Assembly: GCF_036711975.1 (NCBI RefSeq)
Contig: NC_091967.1
Coordinates: 17,422,001 to 17,486,000, forward strand
DNA from: Onthophagus taurus
Lineage: Eukaryota > Arthropoda > Insecta > Coleoptera > Scarabaeidae
Reading direction: 5' to 3'
Length of the DNA stretch: 64,000 nucleotides
Part shown: piece after piece, positions 1 through 12,700 of the stretch
Numbering within the stretch: position 1 is the stretch's first letter
Layout: each line of letters opens with the position of its first letter
Notes under the pieces: generated by a model
The model's input: only the letters and a program-made list of their open reading frames with translations
Database searches by the model: none
What the model was told of the DNA's origin: nothing
Translations under genes and position numbers: made by a program

Positions 1-829
1 CTCTCGCGTTTCCATATCGCATACTCAATTTGTTTATATTTTAATCGGTGGAATCGACTGCCTGTCGAATTCCGGGATATCTGTCTGTCTGTATACCAGA
101 CATTCAATGAACCAATTCACACCTCTCTCGTCGACACGACACGACGTCGTCGTGTCATTTTCTATAATGCGTTTTTCACGGAATTGAATTGGGGGGGTTT
201 TGTGGAAATGTCATTAACATAGATGCTGCAGTTGAAATTTCTCCATTGAAAAGTTAAAATCTCGACGTGAAATTTATTTACAATGAAATATTTATTCGAT
301 TGCGGAAAATCGATTAAAAATACCCAATAATAAAAAATTGATTTCTGTAAAACGGTTCTCTAAAACTGTGCATGCATAACAAGAAGAGACGTGTTCCAAT
401 AAGTGACCATCATCAATTTGCAATTTATTCCGATCAAACTTTACGGTGTGTGTACACAGCATGCTACCGTTCGAACGATCACCAAAGTTTTATTAACCTG
501 TCCCTCGCAAAACTTCCTAACCAGTTTCCTACAACTCAGGCTTCCTCCCATATATTGTGCAATCACAATGATGTCGTGACAAAACTTTTCAAAGCTTTTA
601 GTTGTAAATTATACCCATAACAAAAATTTATACATCAATAAATTTCAAGTTTACTAAATATAATCTACCATCAAGTTTCTCGCATATTTAATACATATAA
701 ACTTTGGTACGTACGGGGAAGTCCCCTAGTGGCGGACACCTAAGGTTGTAAGTTTATTTATGAATTAACTACGTAAAGAAAGTTTAAAATCGAAATAAAT
801 GAACAAAAATGCAACTTCTGCGTAAGCAT
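1..829. other. Unassigned intergenic sequence
   Basis: No gene recognised. The open frame at 372-620 on the + strand has no recognisable domain and I treat it as chance. A GACACGAC/GTCGTGTC-type near-palindrome lies near 136-160. A small palindrome, ggggaagtcccc, near 716-727 could mark the end of the neighbouring pogo element, but no partner copy was found near 2.8-3.0 kb. Confidence 0.4.
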
Positions 830-892
830 ACTTAGAACCATATGTTAAACTTTGGTAACAAAAACTGCAATCACTGCAAGCACCGGACATTT

Positions 893-2423
893 TCAAAACA
901 TCCTGTATATATAGCTCTCTGAAGACTCAGGGATGTCTGCACATTCTTCATGAGCTCACCCTCTACAACTGGAGTACTGTATCCAATCTTCGTTGTGGTC
1001 CTCTAAGCACAATACGCAAACAGTTCTTCCAATGTTAGATACTTCAGTTAACGGATCCCTCTTTGCTTTTCCACTTTTTCCTTTGACTTTTATTTCTTTG
1101 GTTTGTTTCCCCTCCTCACTTATTGCTATTTTCCCACCTTTTCTTTTTGTCTTTAACGTTCTTTTCATTCTCTTTTTCTTCAACGACAATTTTGTACGGT
1201 GATGATGTTATAATTTCACTTTTTTCACATTTTCTCCTCCGAGCCGCTGACCGTTTTTTGAAGCATCGGGCAATGGCGATAAATAATGGAAAATCTGGAC
1301 AATATTTGGATCAAAGCTCGTTGATGGCTTGGGACTGCTGATTGTTGGTTCGTGGGTAGATCTTTTAGGAGTGTCTTTGGATTCTTCTGACACCAAATTG
1401 TTAAACAATTCTGCATCGCAGAAAGTTAATGAGCTACCAGCAAAGGCCAAATCAGTGGAATACAGGGAAACATCCCCGGTGCAACCTGGCGCGTTTGAGG
1501 AAGTTCCTGGCTCTTCTAGTGGTCACGTCTGCAGTCAAATAATACAGATCAGAAAATATATGTCTGTCGAATGGGTGAATTCCTGTACATTTGAACCCAG
1601 AGATCGTAATATCTACTCGAGCTAGTTTTGTGAACGCTTCATTGAAAAAACCAGCAATACCGTAGTCGGTTATCCGAGATCCAGCATTTGCTCTGATCCA
1701 GATCTCGCATCGTTGGTTGTAGGTAGTCTTAAATGGCTTCATGAATGTTCTGTCTAGTGGTTGTAGTTTATGGCTGGTGTGTGGTGGTATGCTCATCAAA
1801 TAAATGTTGTCTTCTCGGCAAAAATTGATGACCGCCAGTGTCTTATGGCCACAATGGCCGTCCAACAGTAACAGGACAGGGCTCTCTTTCGTCGGATGTT
1901 AATGTTTTGCGAATGTTCTGCAACCATTGCAGGAAAAAATCACTATTAATCCTTCCTTTTGACTGAGCCACGCCTACGATTTCGGCTGGTACATTAATCA
2001 TGAGCCGATCATTCATCCTTTGGCTAGGAAATATAAAAAATGGCGCTATGAAGTGGCCGTTAACATTCATGCAAAACATAACTGTTATATTTTTGCCCCT
2101 GTCAGCAGAAGTAAGCTTTCCTACTTGACGTACAGCCTCGGAGCAAGAACTTTTTGATGTTTATGTACGCAGCTCACACCAGTTTCATCACAGTTATAAA
2201 TATTGGAAGGTTGAAATTTGTATTGTGTCATCAGTTTTTCCAAGTTATCATAAAAAAGATCTATTTGTGGTTTGTTAAACTCTTGCTTCATGCTCGTCGA
2301 CTCAAGTGTTCTCAGCAATATATCTGGATGCCTTTGCATGAAATCGTAGTAAAAGTGTTTCCCGGCAATACCTTTCTCTTTCTTTCTTTTCTCTCTTTTG
2401 ATTTTTATCAAAACGAACAACAA
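893..2423 (-). pseudogene. pogo/Tigger-like transposase relic with PHD-like C-terminal tail
   Basis: This is a decayed DDE transposase of the Tc1/mariner-pogo (jerky) group, read right to left. The N-terminal part (2423-2121) ends in an NCDETG motif, which is the first catalytic Asp. Next comes a segment with FIFPSQRMND (2079-1843), then, after a frameshift near 1860, the block starting DGHCGH and containing PPHTSHKLQPLDRTFMKPFK (1865-1452), which carries the second Asp and the usual C-terminal core ending in GIHPFDRHIF. A Ser/Lys-rich linker (1450-1190) leads to a Cys-rich tail, CVLCLEDHNEDWIQYSSCRG, continuing in frame past a TGA into AHEECADI. Such a PHD-like tail is known in insect pogo transposases. 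At least one frameshift and internal stops make it non-functional. No HTH domain was recognised; the open frame at 2447-2770 just upstream is of unknown origin. Confidence 0.85.
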
Positions 2424-2446
2424 AAATAACTGACAATCCTAGTTAT

Positions 2447-3609
2447 TTACTGTATCTTTTTAGATTTTTGAATACAACATCTCATATATTGTTGCATTAT
2501 TAGACATATATGTACAACACGTAAGATCACACACAGACACTCTGCTCCCATGTGTCCATCTTTTATAACTCCAGCTTCCTCAAAATACTTTACAGTTTTT
2601 TTTGCACTATCTCTGTCTGTTAAACAAATTTGCCACATCACTATAAAATCCTGTTGTATCGCGATATCCTCTCTAAATCTCCTGAATTTTGTATGATTCC
2701 CATTTACCCATTTAAAAGTTTCATTTCGAAGACTTTGTTTCATATACTCCAAAAAAGAGTCGGAATGCATTTAGTTGCCTCCATCATATTTATATATGAT
2801 TTTAATACGTTCTCTTCGTATTTGTGAAAGAGTAAATATAACATGTCGTAGAATAAGTTTTCACATACACACACACAATTTATCTAAAAGCTCCATCCGT
2901 CATAGTAGAGCGCATACGCTACAATAACTCAATGTTGTTGCGGTGTGAAGTTGTTTTTCGTCGAAACTATAATGGCCCGGCTATAGAGAAAATTAGACGG
3001 GATGAAGTACCGTGCGGCGATGCAATTATCGTTAATGGAAATTTACGGTAACATTTGCATACTGAAGTAGTACCGAGGTCTCCGGTGTATCCTCGGCGGT
3101 TGACTCATTTGTTGAAGAGCAATGTGCGGCGACGTTCAAAAGAAAACAATGAGCATCAACTCATTTGATATCCCGCATTTAGTTTCGTACTAAAGTTAGT
3201 TGCCGTTGTTCCAAGAAAATAATATAAACGGAAATTATTTTGTTTGTAGTCCCTTAATTTTAGCTATTTAATCCTTTTCGTATCTTGTTTTAGAAAATGT
3301 TTCATTTCAAGTCATTCATCTCCTGAAAATTAATTAGGGACAAAACTCTTACAAACATCAAAGAGAGTTTCGAAAAGAGTTCTCTTTATGAATCCGATGT
3401 TAAAGGTCTCTAGGTTTTCATGCTCTATAATACGATACGTGGCTGTAGTTGAAGTAATGAAAACACCGGACCTGTAGGGATGATTAATGAAGCTGTAATA
3501 AATAGAATTGTTGTAAACATTTAATTAAACATTTGAATGGTAGTGTACGTATTATATTTGTGAGATGACTGAAGGTTTCGGTGTACTAAGTGACTTTAAT
3601 TTGTTTCAG
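2447..3609. other. Unassigned sequence upstream of the CCN coding exon
   Basis: This stretch lies between the pogo relic and the first coding exon of the CCN gene. A minus-strand open frame at 2447-2770 is 107 residues long with no domain I recognise; it could be decayed flank of the transposon. The acceptor-like tttgtttcag at 3600-3609 implies that the CCN transcript has at least one upstream non-coding exon, perhaps in this stretch, but I cannot place its donor or a promoter. Confidence 0.35.
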
Positions 3610-3730
3610 AGGGTTCGCCATGCTGTGGATCCTCATATTCGCGACAAGTTTACTGGAGGCCACCGGATCTAGCGCCATCGGCAAAGTGAGACGCCGCGAA
3701 CTAGACAATCAAATATACTACGAGAGCTCG
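3610..3730 (+). CDS. Ccn: CCN exon with start codon and signal peptide
   Basis: The acceptor tttgtttcag ends at 3609 and the donor gtgagt starts at 3731. The ATG at 3620 sits in a good context (ttcgccATG). It encodes 37 residues beginning MLWILIFATSLLEATGSSA, a short hydrophobic secretion signal, followed by a basic stretch (KVRRREL). The ten bases before the ATG are 5' UTR, so transcription starts in an exon further upstream. The exon ends in phase 0. Confidence 0.88.
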
Positions 3731-6700
3731 GTGAGTCTAGAGAACTAATTTTGCAAACGATCGAGGGGCTCAAAGCGGCATTACCACTTTCGTGTGCGAT
3801 GTAAATATTCCTCCACCAACTTCAAACACACAAAACATCCAGTAGTTTCGGACATATTGCGGTTAAAATATCTTGTTATAGAACTTCATTTTGCGAGTTA
3901 CTAACTAAAGTTTAAAATCTAAATTGTAAAAAATATTCATTATTCATTCAAAAAAAATCATCATCAAATCCTAACTTGACGTAAAAGCGGAAAAACGAAA
4001 TGTCAGAGAGGTTGTGGACAGAGATTAATTGTGTCCCGGTGGTCACATTGTCCAGTGTATAATCACAGCGCAAGTACAATGCGAACAAATCAAATGCGGA
4101 TGAATAATAATCGTTGACGAACTGGGTTAGGAAATTGTTGAAAAGGCAAAAAAAACGGACGGTGTGGTTGAGAATTGTCGTATAGTTGAGTCAAATTGTG
4201 TTGAACGCAAAGGTCTGAATTTGAAAAGAAAAAAAAATTTAATCGTTGTTAATGATTGTACGGGTCACGGAGTTGCACAAAAGGCCGGCTTAAACTAATG
4301 GCCTCATAAATTGTGCATTCGCCCTCGTGCTATTGTTTTCCTCTAAACGAATATAAATTATTTGGTGGTGGTTGCAATTAATTTTTGTTTTAATTTTGGT
4401 ATACACAAACGTGTCTGTTAAAATAAAAATTTACCATTATAAATCATATTCGATATGATACGAAATTTGTTCGTAACAATACAAGAGAAATAAAATTTAA
4501 TTTTATAAAATATACACGATATTAACATAAACATGATTTGAACATTGTGATTTCTAAAAAAGAGGTGGAAGTACTGGTTGTATAACGTTAAGAGTTAAGT
4601 TTAACTAAGAGTTTACGGGGAAGGAATTAAAAAAAACCTCCTTTAATTGGACCAAGCTTTCGATAAATATATTCTTATCTTCGTCAGGGTACGCTACAAA
4701 TAGATGAAGGGAACATTACACGTAATTCCAACAAACATTTCAAGACTTACATTTAGAGATTAAAATGTAAAAACATGTAAAGACATCTATAAAGAGGGAA
4801 GGTGATATCCACACCAAAAACACTAATTAAATTAACGACAAGATGGTTAACCACCAACGTGATCAACCATCAATAAAAGGCGCGAAACCGATCGGACAAG
4901 GGACGGCAACTGTCTCTGGTGGGAAAACTTAAGGAAATAAAACTCACCAGGTTGACGTTAGACAGAGAGAGAAGATGGCGTTGTTGTTGGAAAACATCCA
5001 AAACACAAGGACGAAAGGAAAGGAACAAGTCAAGGACCAGAAACTTACAAAACGGACCCTACAAGTAGCACTATTAATAGCCCTAATAATAAATTTATTG
5101 AATAAAAGATCCTCAGGGCGAAATTAACACATGGCAGAAGGTCGACGCAAGCGTTAAATGTTGGTTCTAAGGAACACAACCAGGGAAAAGGAGAGTAATA
5201 AACAAAATTAAAAGGCCGAAACATGATCTGTGTAAATTTTTGAACAAAAAGAAAAAAATTAACTGGGTATACCAGTTAATTTTTAATTTGTTATAAACTA
5301 CTTTAATGCCCAAAGGCAATCAACACCCAAAGATGGTGAAAACACTAAAAAAGGGGGGGTCATATCAAAATCGGTAAGAACCCAAGGAGGAATCAGACCT
5401 AAAGGAATCTACGGACGGCTTGTTGGTCAGATCAATCAGGTGGCAGTAGATCTCGCTATTGAATATAGTATATTGAATGAAGTACAGGAATCTCAGCAAA
5501 ATTTTAATATGCCAGTCACTCATCGCCAAGATCAGCAATGTAGCAATCAACAATTTAACTCATCACTAACATCAGACCTCGAACAATATATTTTGCTTCA
5601 ACCTCGCAATTCGACCAATGATTGTTAAATAAGTTTAAAATTAGTTTCTTTAAAAAAAATAGTTTATGCAGACGTGTTTTTTTACTTACCTTTAAATAAC
5701 TCTTTTTCAGTGCACTATATATAGCTTCACAGGTTTCAGGAATAATTTTACTTAGTGCTTGAGGTGATATTCCTGTTCTAAACTTAAGATCTTTCTGTTT
5801 GAACCGTGTGTAGAGAAAACGACAGTACTGCAATTCCTACGATTTTCTCTCCAATCTGTAGTTCGGCGTGCAGTACGACAAATCGTTACGTGTGTGGGCC
5901 GTTTAAGACCCTGGCAGTCAGTTCTAAAGTTGATAGTATTAGGCAGAAATGTGAAACATCTCCAGGAAGAGTCTCCTGTTATATAAGTTATCTCTGCAAA
6001 GAATCTTGGTCTGATCAAAATCAAACTTATGGCCCGTAGAGACATGATGTTAGAGACAGATTTCAGAGCAGCACGAGGAATAAAGGGGACCTTAGCAAAA
6101 GTGGGAAGTGCTATGGGCAAATCGTCATCAGGAAGATGTGTCATCGACCAGTCAAGATGTGATGGGGTATTACAACTGGGACTGTTATGGGGTGGCCTAT
6201 CCGGAGAATGGAGGACTCTACTAACTAACGATCGAAGAAAACCGTTGTTACATAATATATCTGACAGGAGTTTGAAGTAGCGATCTCTAAATTCTAAAGT
6301 CTGCAATGCAGAACTCTATTCTTCATACCTTTGAGAGTGTTAATTTTTATCTGAATAAGATGGCAGGAGAAGAAATTAATGAATCGACCAGAATATGTGG
6401 GCATTCTATATCAATCTAAGACAACGCGTTGATCACTCCTTCTAATGACACTTGTGTCCAAAAAGGGAACATTGTTATCGGATTTACTCTCGATGGTGAA
6501 CTGGATTTATGAGTTGACAGAGTTGAACTCCCTTTGCACAACCAATAATCTGTCGTACGGAACAGAGCAGATAATGTCATCGACATATTTATAAATGAAA
6601 GGCGGTTGGAATGGAAACTTGGGAATGCAACCATCCAAAATCCAGTCCATGACAATGGTGTCTAAGATAGGACTGAGTGGACTACCCATGGGTGGGCCAA

Positions 6701-9700
6701 ACTTGTGTTTGTAGAACTTGTCACGAAAGGAGAAAACCGAGGAATAAATCATGAGGATTCTGCGTGTGAGGTTGTATTAAGTTCTACTCTGCTGATAGCC
6801 TATTAATCACCAGCTGTAAGGCGATGTTGATGAAAAGGGAAACATCCAATGACACCAAAACAAAATCCGGAGGCAAGGTCAGATTTCTCATTTGGCCTGA
6901 CTTTCTATTCAACATCAATGTATTAATGTAACAATTTTTACATTTTAACCTCTAAATGTAAGTCTTGAAATGTTTGTTGGAATTACGTGTAATGTTCCCT
7001 TCATCTATTTGTAGCGTACCCTGACGAAGATAAGAATATATTTATCGAAAGCTTGATCCAATTAAAGAAGTTTTTTTTATTCCATCCCCATTTTTGGGTT
7101 GATTTCCCAATAATTAAACTTAACTTAAACTCTTATTGTGATTTCTTTCAAAAAAGTAATCCAATTTTCTAGCAAAATATCAATCTTCTATAATATTTAA
7201 GCAATAAAAACTTTTCTGGTTAACATTGCGTGAAAAGACTGAAAATTAACATAACGTTTGAGCTGAGTGTACTAAATCTGCATTTTCTCACCTCGGCATT
7301 TAAAGCTGTAAAAGTTCTCGGCTGTGTAGCCACCATAACGTTTATGTTCCACCTGAAAGTTTCCACATTTTTCGAGACCAAACTTCGCGGCACGATTACG
7401 TTTACGCGCAAATTAAGTTTTGAAATGCGGCAAAGTCGGTTAATAATATCCCAAAAGCACGTCGAGTACTTTGTTCTTATCGTTGTCGAATGGAAATTCA
7501 AGTTAATTTTCACCGAAAAAGAAAAAGCTGTTTTGTTTATGTTTTTTTTTTGTTAATTTTTTATGAAAACTGTTTTTTTATCGTTATCGGAAATCTACTA
7601 AACCGTCCTCGTTGAAAGTCTCCCTTTTGATATATAAAAGTCTCCTTCTTAGCCTCCTTAGATTGATGATCTATTTATGCGAGCGAACCTAGGTTGAGAT
7701 CGAAAACGTGTGAGGAATTTCCCGCAAAGGTTCGGAATGAATTTCAGATTTTCAGGTTGTTACACGTTAAGGAGACGTCTTGAATAACTTTGATATCGAC
7801 CTATCCGTCTTTTTTGTGCGGAAGTACGTTTGGGAAAAAAAAGCATTAGCTTTTTCACTTTCCACATGGTGCCACCTTAATTGATTGATCATCATGCTAT
7901 TCACGAACCGAAAAAAATTTATATGGAAATCTCGATAAGGCAAAAAAGATTACACCTTTCCTGAAAAAGAAGACTTATACGACATAATAAGTTGAGTTTT
8001 TATCAGATATTTTATGAATTTATTTTTTTTATTTAAATAATGTTTCTTATTTGCCTGAAAAATTGACTATATCTTTTTTGAACAGTTAAGGATGCTAATA
8101 AATTGTAAATATGTCATATAATATTAAGTTAGCCCTAGATTTTTTACCATATGGTGTTAGTAGATGATGCTTAAGAGATCCTAAGATTAGTTCTGTCTAG
8201 TGTTCTAGCTCATTTAACGCATGTGCGAAAATCCGAACTCGCAATAACATCATACAAAAAATCTGCTGCTCTACTTGGGTTGCCGCTGCAACCACACTGC
8301 GATGTTCTACCCTGTCACAAGTTTATTTTGGTGCAGAATACTGCGCGCCGGTGTGAATAAACAGTCTGTATACTCAAAAAATCGACACACAACTGAACTC
8401 GACTATGAGAACAATATCAGGATGTCTTAAATTCACCTTGCCAAACCTGCGAAGAAAGACTGCCCGCCTAAAAGAGTTCAAGAAAATAACTGATAACTCA
8501 CTTCTGCTTATTCATGAGGACCTACCTTATCTTGATATGAATAGCTTCAGATTCCGGCACCATCCATTAATTGTTGCTGAGAAACTGGATAGAAACTGGA
8601 ACAACTGCAACATCAACTCTGAGTGGAAAAACACTGGAACGATAAAGCACCACCAAGAATAAAGCAATAGATCCTCCTCAACCAAGAACTAAAATGATTT
8701 GAACTCCCCCACTACCTATGGAAGGACCTGAACAAAGTACTTACAAGACATAAAATCTGTGGTGATAGTCTCCATAAATGAGGAGCGCTGTCATCGTCTC
8801 AGTGTGACTGCGGTGGTCCAAAACAATCTATTCTGCACATTGTGGGGGACTTCCTTATTACATATACGTGGTATTGTTAGTGTCAGGCAACGGACAATTC
8901 CTGAATCTATAGGCAACGCCGATCAAGTTAATAACTTTTTCCTCGATGCACAGGTCAGTGTGTTGAGTGACGCCAATTTAATTCGGCATTATCAATCTAA
9001 TACCTTCTCTGGTGTTATCGAATCTTATCTATTTCTTATATCGCTTCTTTACACTCTTCATTCCTACGTTTTCTCGCGCCACTTGCGATTTTGGTGATTG
9101 AATTTTTTATGCATTACCATTGTGTGTCTACATCATCAGAAGGTTGATAGCCTAACAGCCTCTGATTTATCTTCATCTGGTATGGGTCCAATTCATGCTC
9201 CACAATAAATTTACGAAATTCAAAGAACCCCAAGTAATCAAAACAAGTAATTTCAATTACATTTTCATGGAACTCAACTACATGCAAAGAACCTCATCTG
9301 TAAAGATTTTGCTGCCCTTCACTCGTCTAAACGCACCTATGGAAAGACTGGAGTTCTACCAACGGTCGCAGTGGCTTATAACAAAATTTAAAGATTTTCA
9401 TTGATGATTGCTAATGTTCGATAGATTTAGTCATTGAGAAATTTAATCGAGAAGAAAAAAAATTTCGCCAAAAGGCCTTAGAGTTAAAAGTTAAACCCAA
9501 TCGAATATGGATGATTACTGTTTATAGTAGGTGTAAAAGCTTGATTGGCGGACGTAATAACTAATATTTTGGAGGTTAAACATAGCCAATATTGACCTCA
9601 CCCACATACAGAGTTTGTAAATTAGAGGACATCGTTCAAAACAACATTAACAAAATTAACGCTATTTATACCACGTATATTAATAGTATTTTATTAATTA

Positions 9701-12700
9701 TATAAATATAATTTGTTTATGAGAAATTAAAGATGGTTTTGTTATTCAACGACAGTTAAATTATTAATTTGACAATGATTAATATGATTTTAATTGCGAT
9801 TAATGCCAATATGATTGTAGAAGTTGCCAATTTGGTTTTGTTTAAATTTGATTCGTATCAAAATGATTTGAAAAGGTTAATAGTAATGTTAGCAATAGAG
9901 CATTATGCCGTAATTATCGTTTATGCGGAGTACATTGCTACACCATTTTCCACTAATGCGGTTCTGTCAATATGGCCAGACCTAAAACGGATTATACCCG
10001 TTCGGGGATTATGTTTCCTGACTGATAGGACATTGAAATTAATAATTTTAATAAGGTTACAAAATGAAAACTTCCTTACCTCTAAAACTTCCGACTATTA
10101 CACTTTTACTACACGATTTATTAAGTCTTGGAAGGAAAATTCTATATACGATATTTTGGATTAGTGATGTAGAAGGAAGAAAAGAGAACATGTAAACGAA
10201 CAGATTGATAGAATGGACTAGACAGCCATGCAGACCAACGAAGCAGTGTTAAGCAAGCCGTTCTTACATTATTTAAAACTATTAAAATAAGAAAAATATC
10301 CTACCCAGGGCATATTCTTAGAGGATTCAGATACAAAATCCTTCAGTTAAAAGCTAAAATCGAGGGTCGCCGAGGAATTGGAACAACTATTTAGATTGTC
10401 CGAAAGCCGATGTGGTTGCCAACGTTGGGAAGACCTGAATTATGGTACCGAAAGAAATGTTCTCTTTTCTTCCTTCTACACATATTGTCTATTCTTCGTC
10501 TCACTGCTTTAAGATTTATTTGCATTTTTTTTGTTTACCGTGACACATGCCTCCTATGTCTTTCCCTTCTATCGCTTTCCTATATCCTTTATCAAACCAA
10601 GATGCTCTTTTGCATCTATCTTGCTTTCCATAATATTCAATATTTATTCTGCAGCATCCGTTACTGTCATTTAATGTTGTGCCACTATCTTCCACTGGTT
10701 GTGTATCTAGTTATTAATCTGTCTTGTAATTTTCTTTTGAAAACTCTCATAAATTTCTTCAGTTGTTCATTCTGCTTATTCTGCACCAAGAAATGAACTG
10801 AGATATATCCACAGAATACAAATTCTTATCCATCTCATTTTCCTTACTCCAGCTTCATCTCTTACTTATGGCATTCTTCCCGTTTCTCACTTCTGTTGTG
10901 ATTTGTTGCCACATTTTGAATCAACTACTCCTCTTGCAGCCATCTCCTTTAATTTAGGTAATTCATCTCATCGTGGAAGATACCATTTTTTATGTAAAAT
11001 TTAAAAATTAACAAAGCATTTGAATAGTAACTTCTTTTCTTATGATAACGACAAATTCATTTTCGTCTTCAACGGTTAAAGCAATCTTTAGAGATATTTG
11101 TGACACAATTCATGTTGAGCCTTTAAGCTGCATATTCCCTTTTTCTCTGAACGTTGTTTTCAATCTAGAATCGTTTCATTTCCAACCTCATTCTCTATCT
11201 TTCATATTTATGTTCAACATTTTCAATACTTTCAACAAGATTTTCCATTCAAGATACTAACTGTTTTGTTCTATTTAACATTTTCTTCGTCTACAATCTT
11301 TGTCTATGGCGAATCCACTATATAATAGCTTTTTGCTTTCATCTACCACATCCTTTTTCCATCTAGCATCTCCATCATTGAAAAAAGTTTTCATCCCATC
11401 TTGCATTATGCAATTCCACCCATGTCGTTTCTTCACCCATCTAGTATCTTCATCTTCAATATAGTTATATTCAACATCTTTAATTTATCTACAATTTTCC
11501 CTAGCATTTTCTTGCATCTAGAACATTTTACCAACAAGTTATCACTATCAAATATCTTCTTTTCATTTAGCAAAAACTTTCTTCTAGGTAGAAATCTTTT
11601 TTGCCAAGTTTCCACGCGTTTCACATCATTTTGTGTATTTTGAAAGAATGATCTAATGGAAACATTGGTTTAGGGATACTTGGTTAGCCCACATTTCTTT
11701 AAAGGAAATATCACGCTCAAATTTTATTCTTAATCAGCTGCATTATTTTCTTACTCAATTTAGAACCATGTATAATCTAATAAATCGATTTATTTAAAAC
11801 TTCTCCTATGCTATCAAAACAAACTTTACGAGTAATTGAGTTTATCTTTTGATGCAAATAGGAATTAAGGGCACTACACAACTCTCTGCGGTACATCAGC
11901 TTTACTAAACACCCAGAGCTTTCGTAAACTGTGTAGATGAACTTTACTGCACGCAAAACTATAAACTAAAAAATAAGTTAACTAGGTGCGTTAACTTTCA
12001 TTAATAGACTTGCTAAGTTCCGTGCAAATGCATTTACCGAATCTTCTAATTACACCTACAGCAAGTTAACACAATCGATCGCGTTTAATCGATACAACCA
12101 TGATTTGAGATGAAATAATTTAAAAGCGTTATTAGTTAAATAAAAAATATATTAAGGGTTTAACTGAAGTAATGCATTATTCGAATATTTACAGTGAAAA
12201 TTCTGGAAATGGTCCAATAAATGCTGCCAAAAGTACTTCTAAATCCAAATATATGTATATAGGACAACGTACTGGTTATGAAAATAATATAACATAAGCT
12301 TACCATTTGTGGAATTTAAAGAATATTTTCATTTAAATTTGGCCTAAAAAGTCGGAATGTTTAAAAATAATCAGAAAACTGATGAAATTCGTTTTTCGTT
12401 GATAAAGTTCACATAGTCCACATACTGTTTCCGTTGGTTTTGGTAAAACACAAAATTTTTAATTTCCGTGGTGCAGTTCATACGCTCCGCAAAGTACACC
12501 TCTCCCATCAGAAAGATAAACAAGAAAGACACGCGGTATATTTTAATTAAAATTTTGATTAAAACTGTGAAACCCTAACTTAATATTTACATGTATTAGA
12601 ATTAGTTCGCGACTTAGCACATAAAAGACAAAGTAAATCGTATCGTATTATAGTGATGAACGATTTTAAACTTAAAGTAGACAACTTAATGTACGTTTCT

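Larger units (their letters stand above)
4617..7090 (-). mobile_element. Penelope-like retroelement flanked by inverted terminal repeats
   Basis: A roughly 2.5-kb element inside CCN intron 1. It is bounded by inverted copies of about 157 bp (4617-4773 and 6935-7090). Between them, on the minus strand, lie broken pieces of a Penelope-type reverse transcriptase: FVLVSLDV near 6870 (motif A), FYKHKFGPPMGSPLSP near 6690 (motif B) and YKYVDDIICS near 6590 (motif C, both Asp kept), then thumb sequence and a C-terminal stretch containing DCQGLKRPTHVT (about 5900). That stretch resembles the GIY-YIG endonuclease end of these elements. Several frameshifts and stops are present. The left 4780-5400 part looks like non-coding terminal sequence. 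A Harbinger-like fragment interrupts it near 5.6-5.8 kb. Confidence 0.8.

Noticed and set aside
372..620. 82-residue open frame on +
   Set aside because: No domain, no codon or context support; likely chance.
5806..6306. Open frames on + (77 and 83 residues)
   Set aside because: They are the complement of the Penelope-like coding sequence on the minus strand.
7220..7556. Overlapping 97- and 108-residue frames on opposite strands
   Set aside because: They overlap almost fully and neither has a recognisable domain.
9769..10164. 131-residue frame on + inside CCN intron 1
   Set aside because: Low-complexity hydrophobic composition, no domain; its end abuts the LINE relic.
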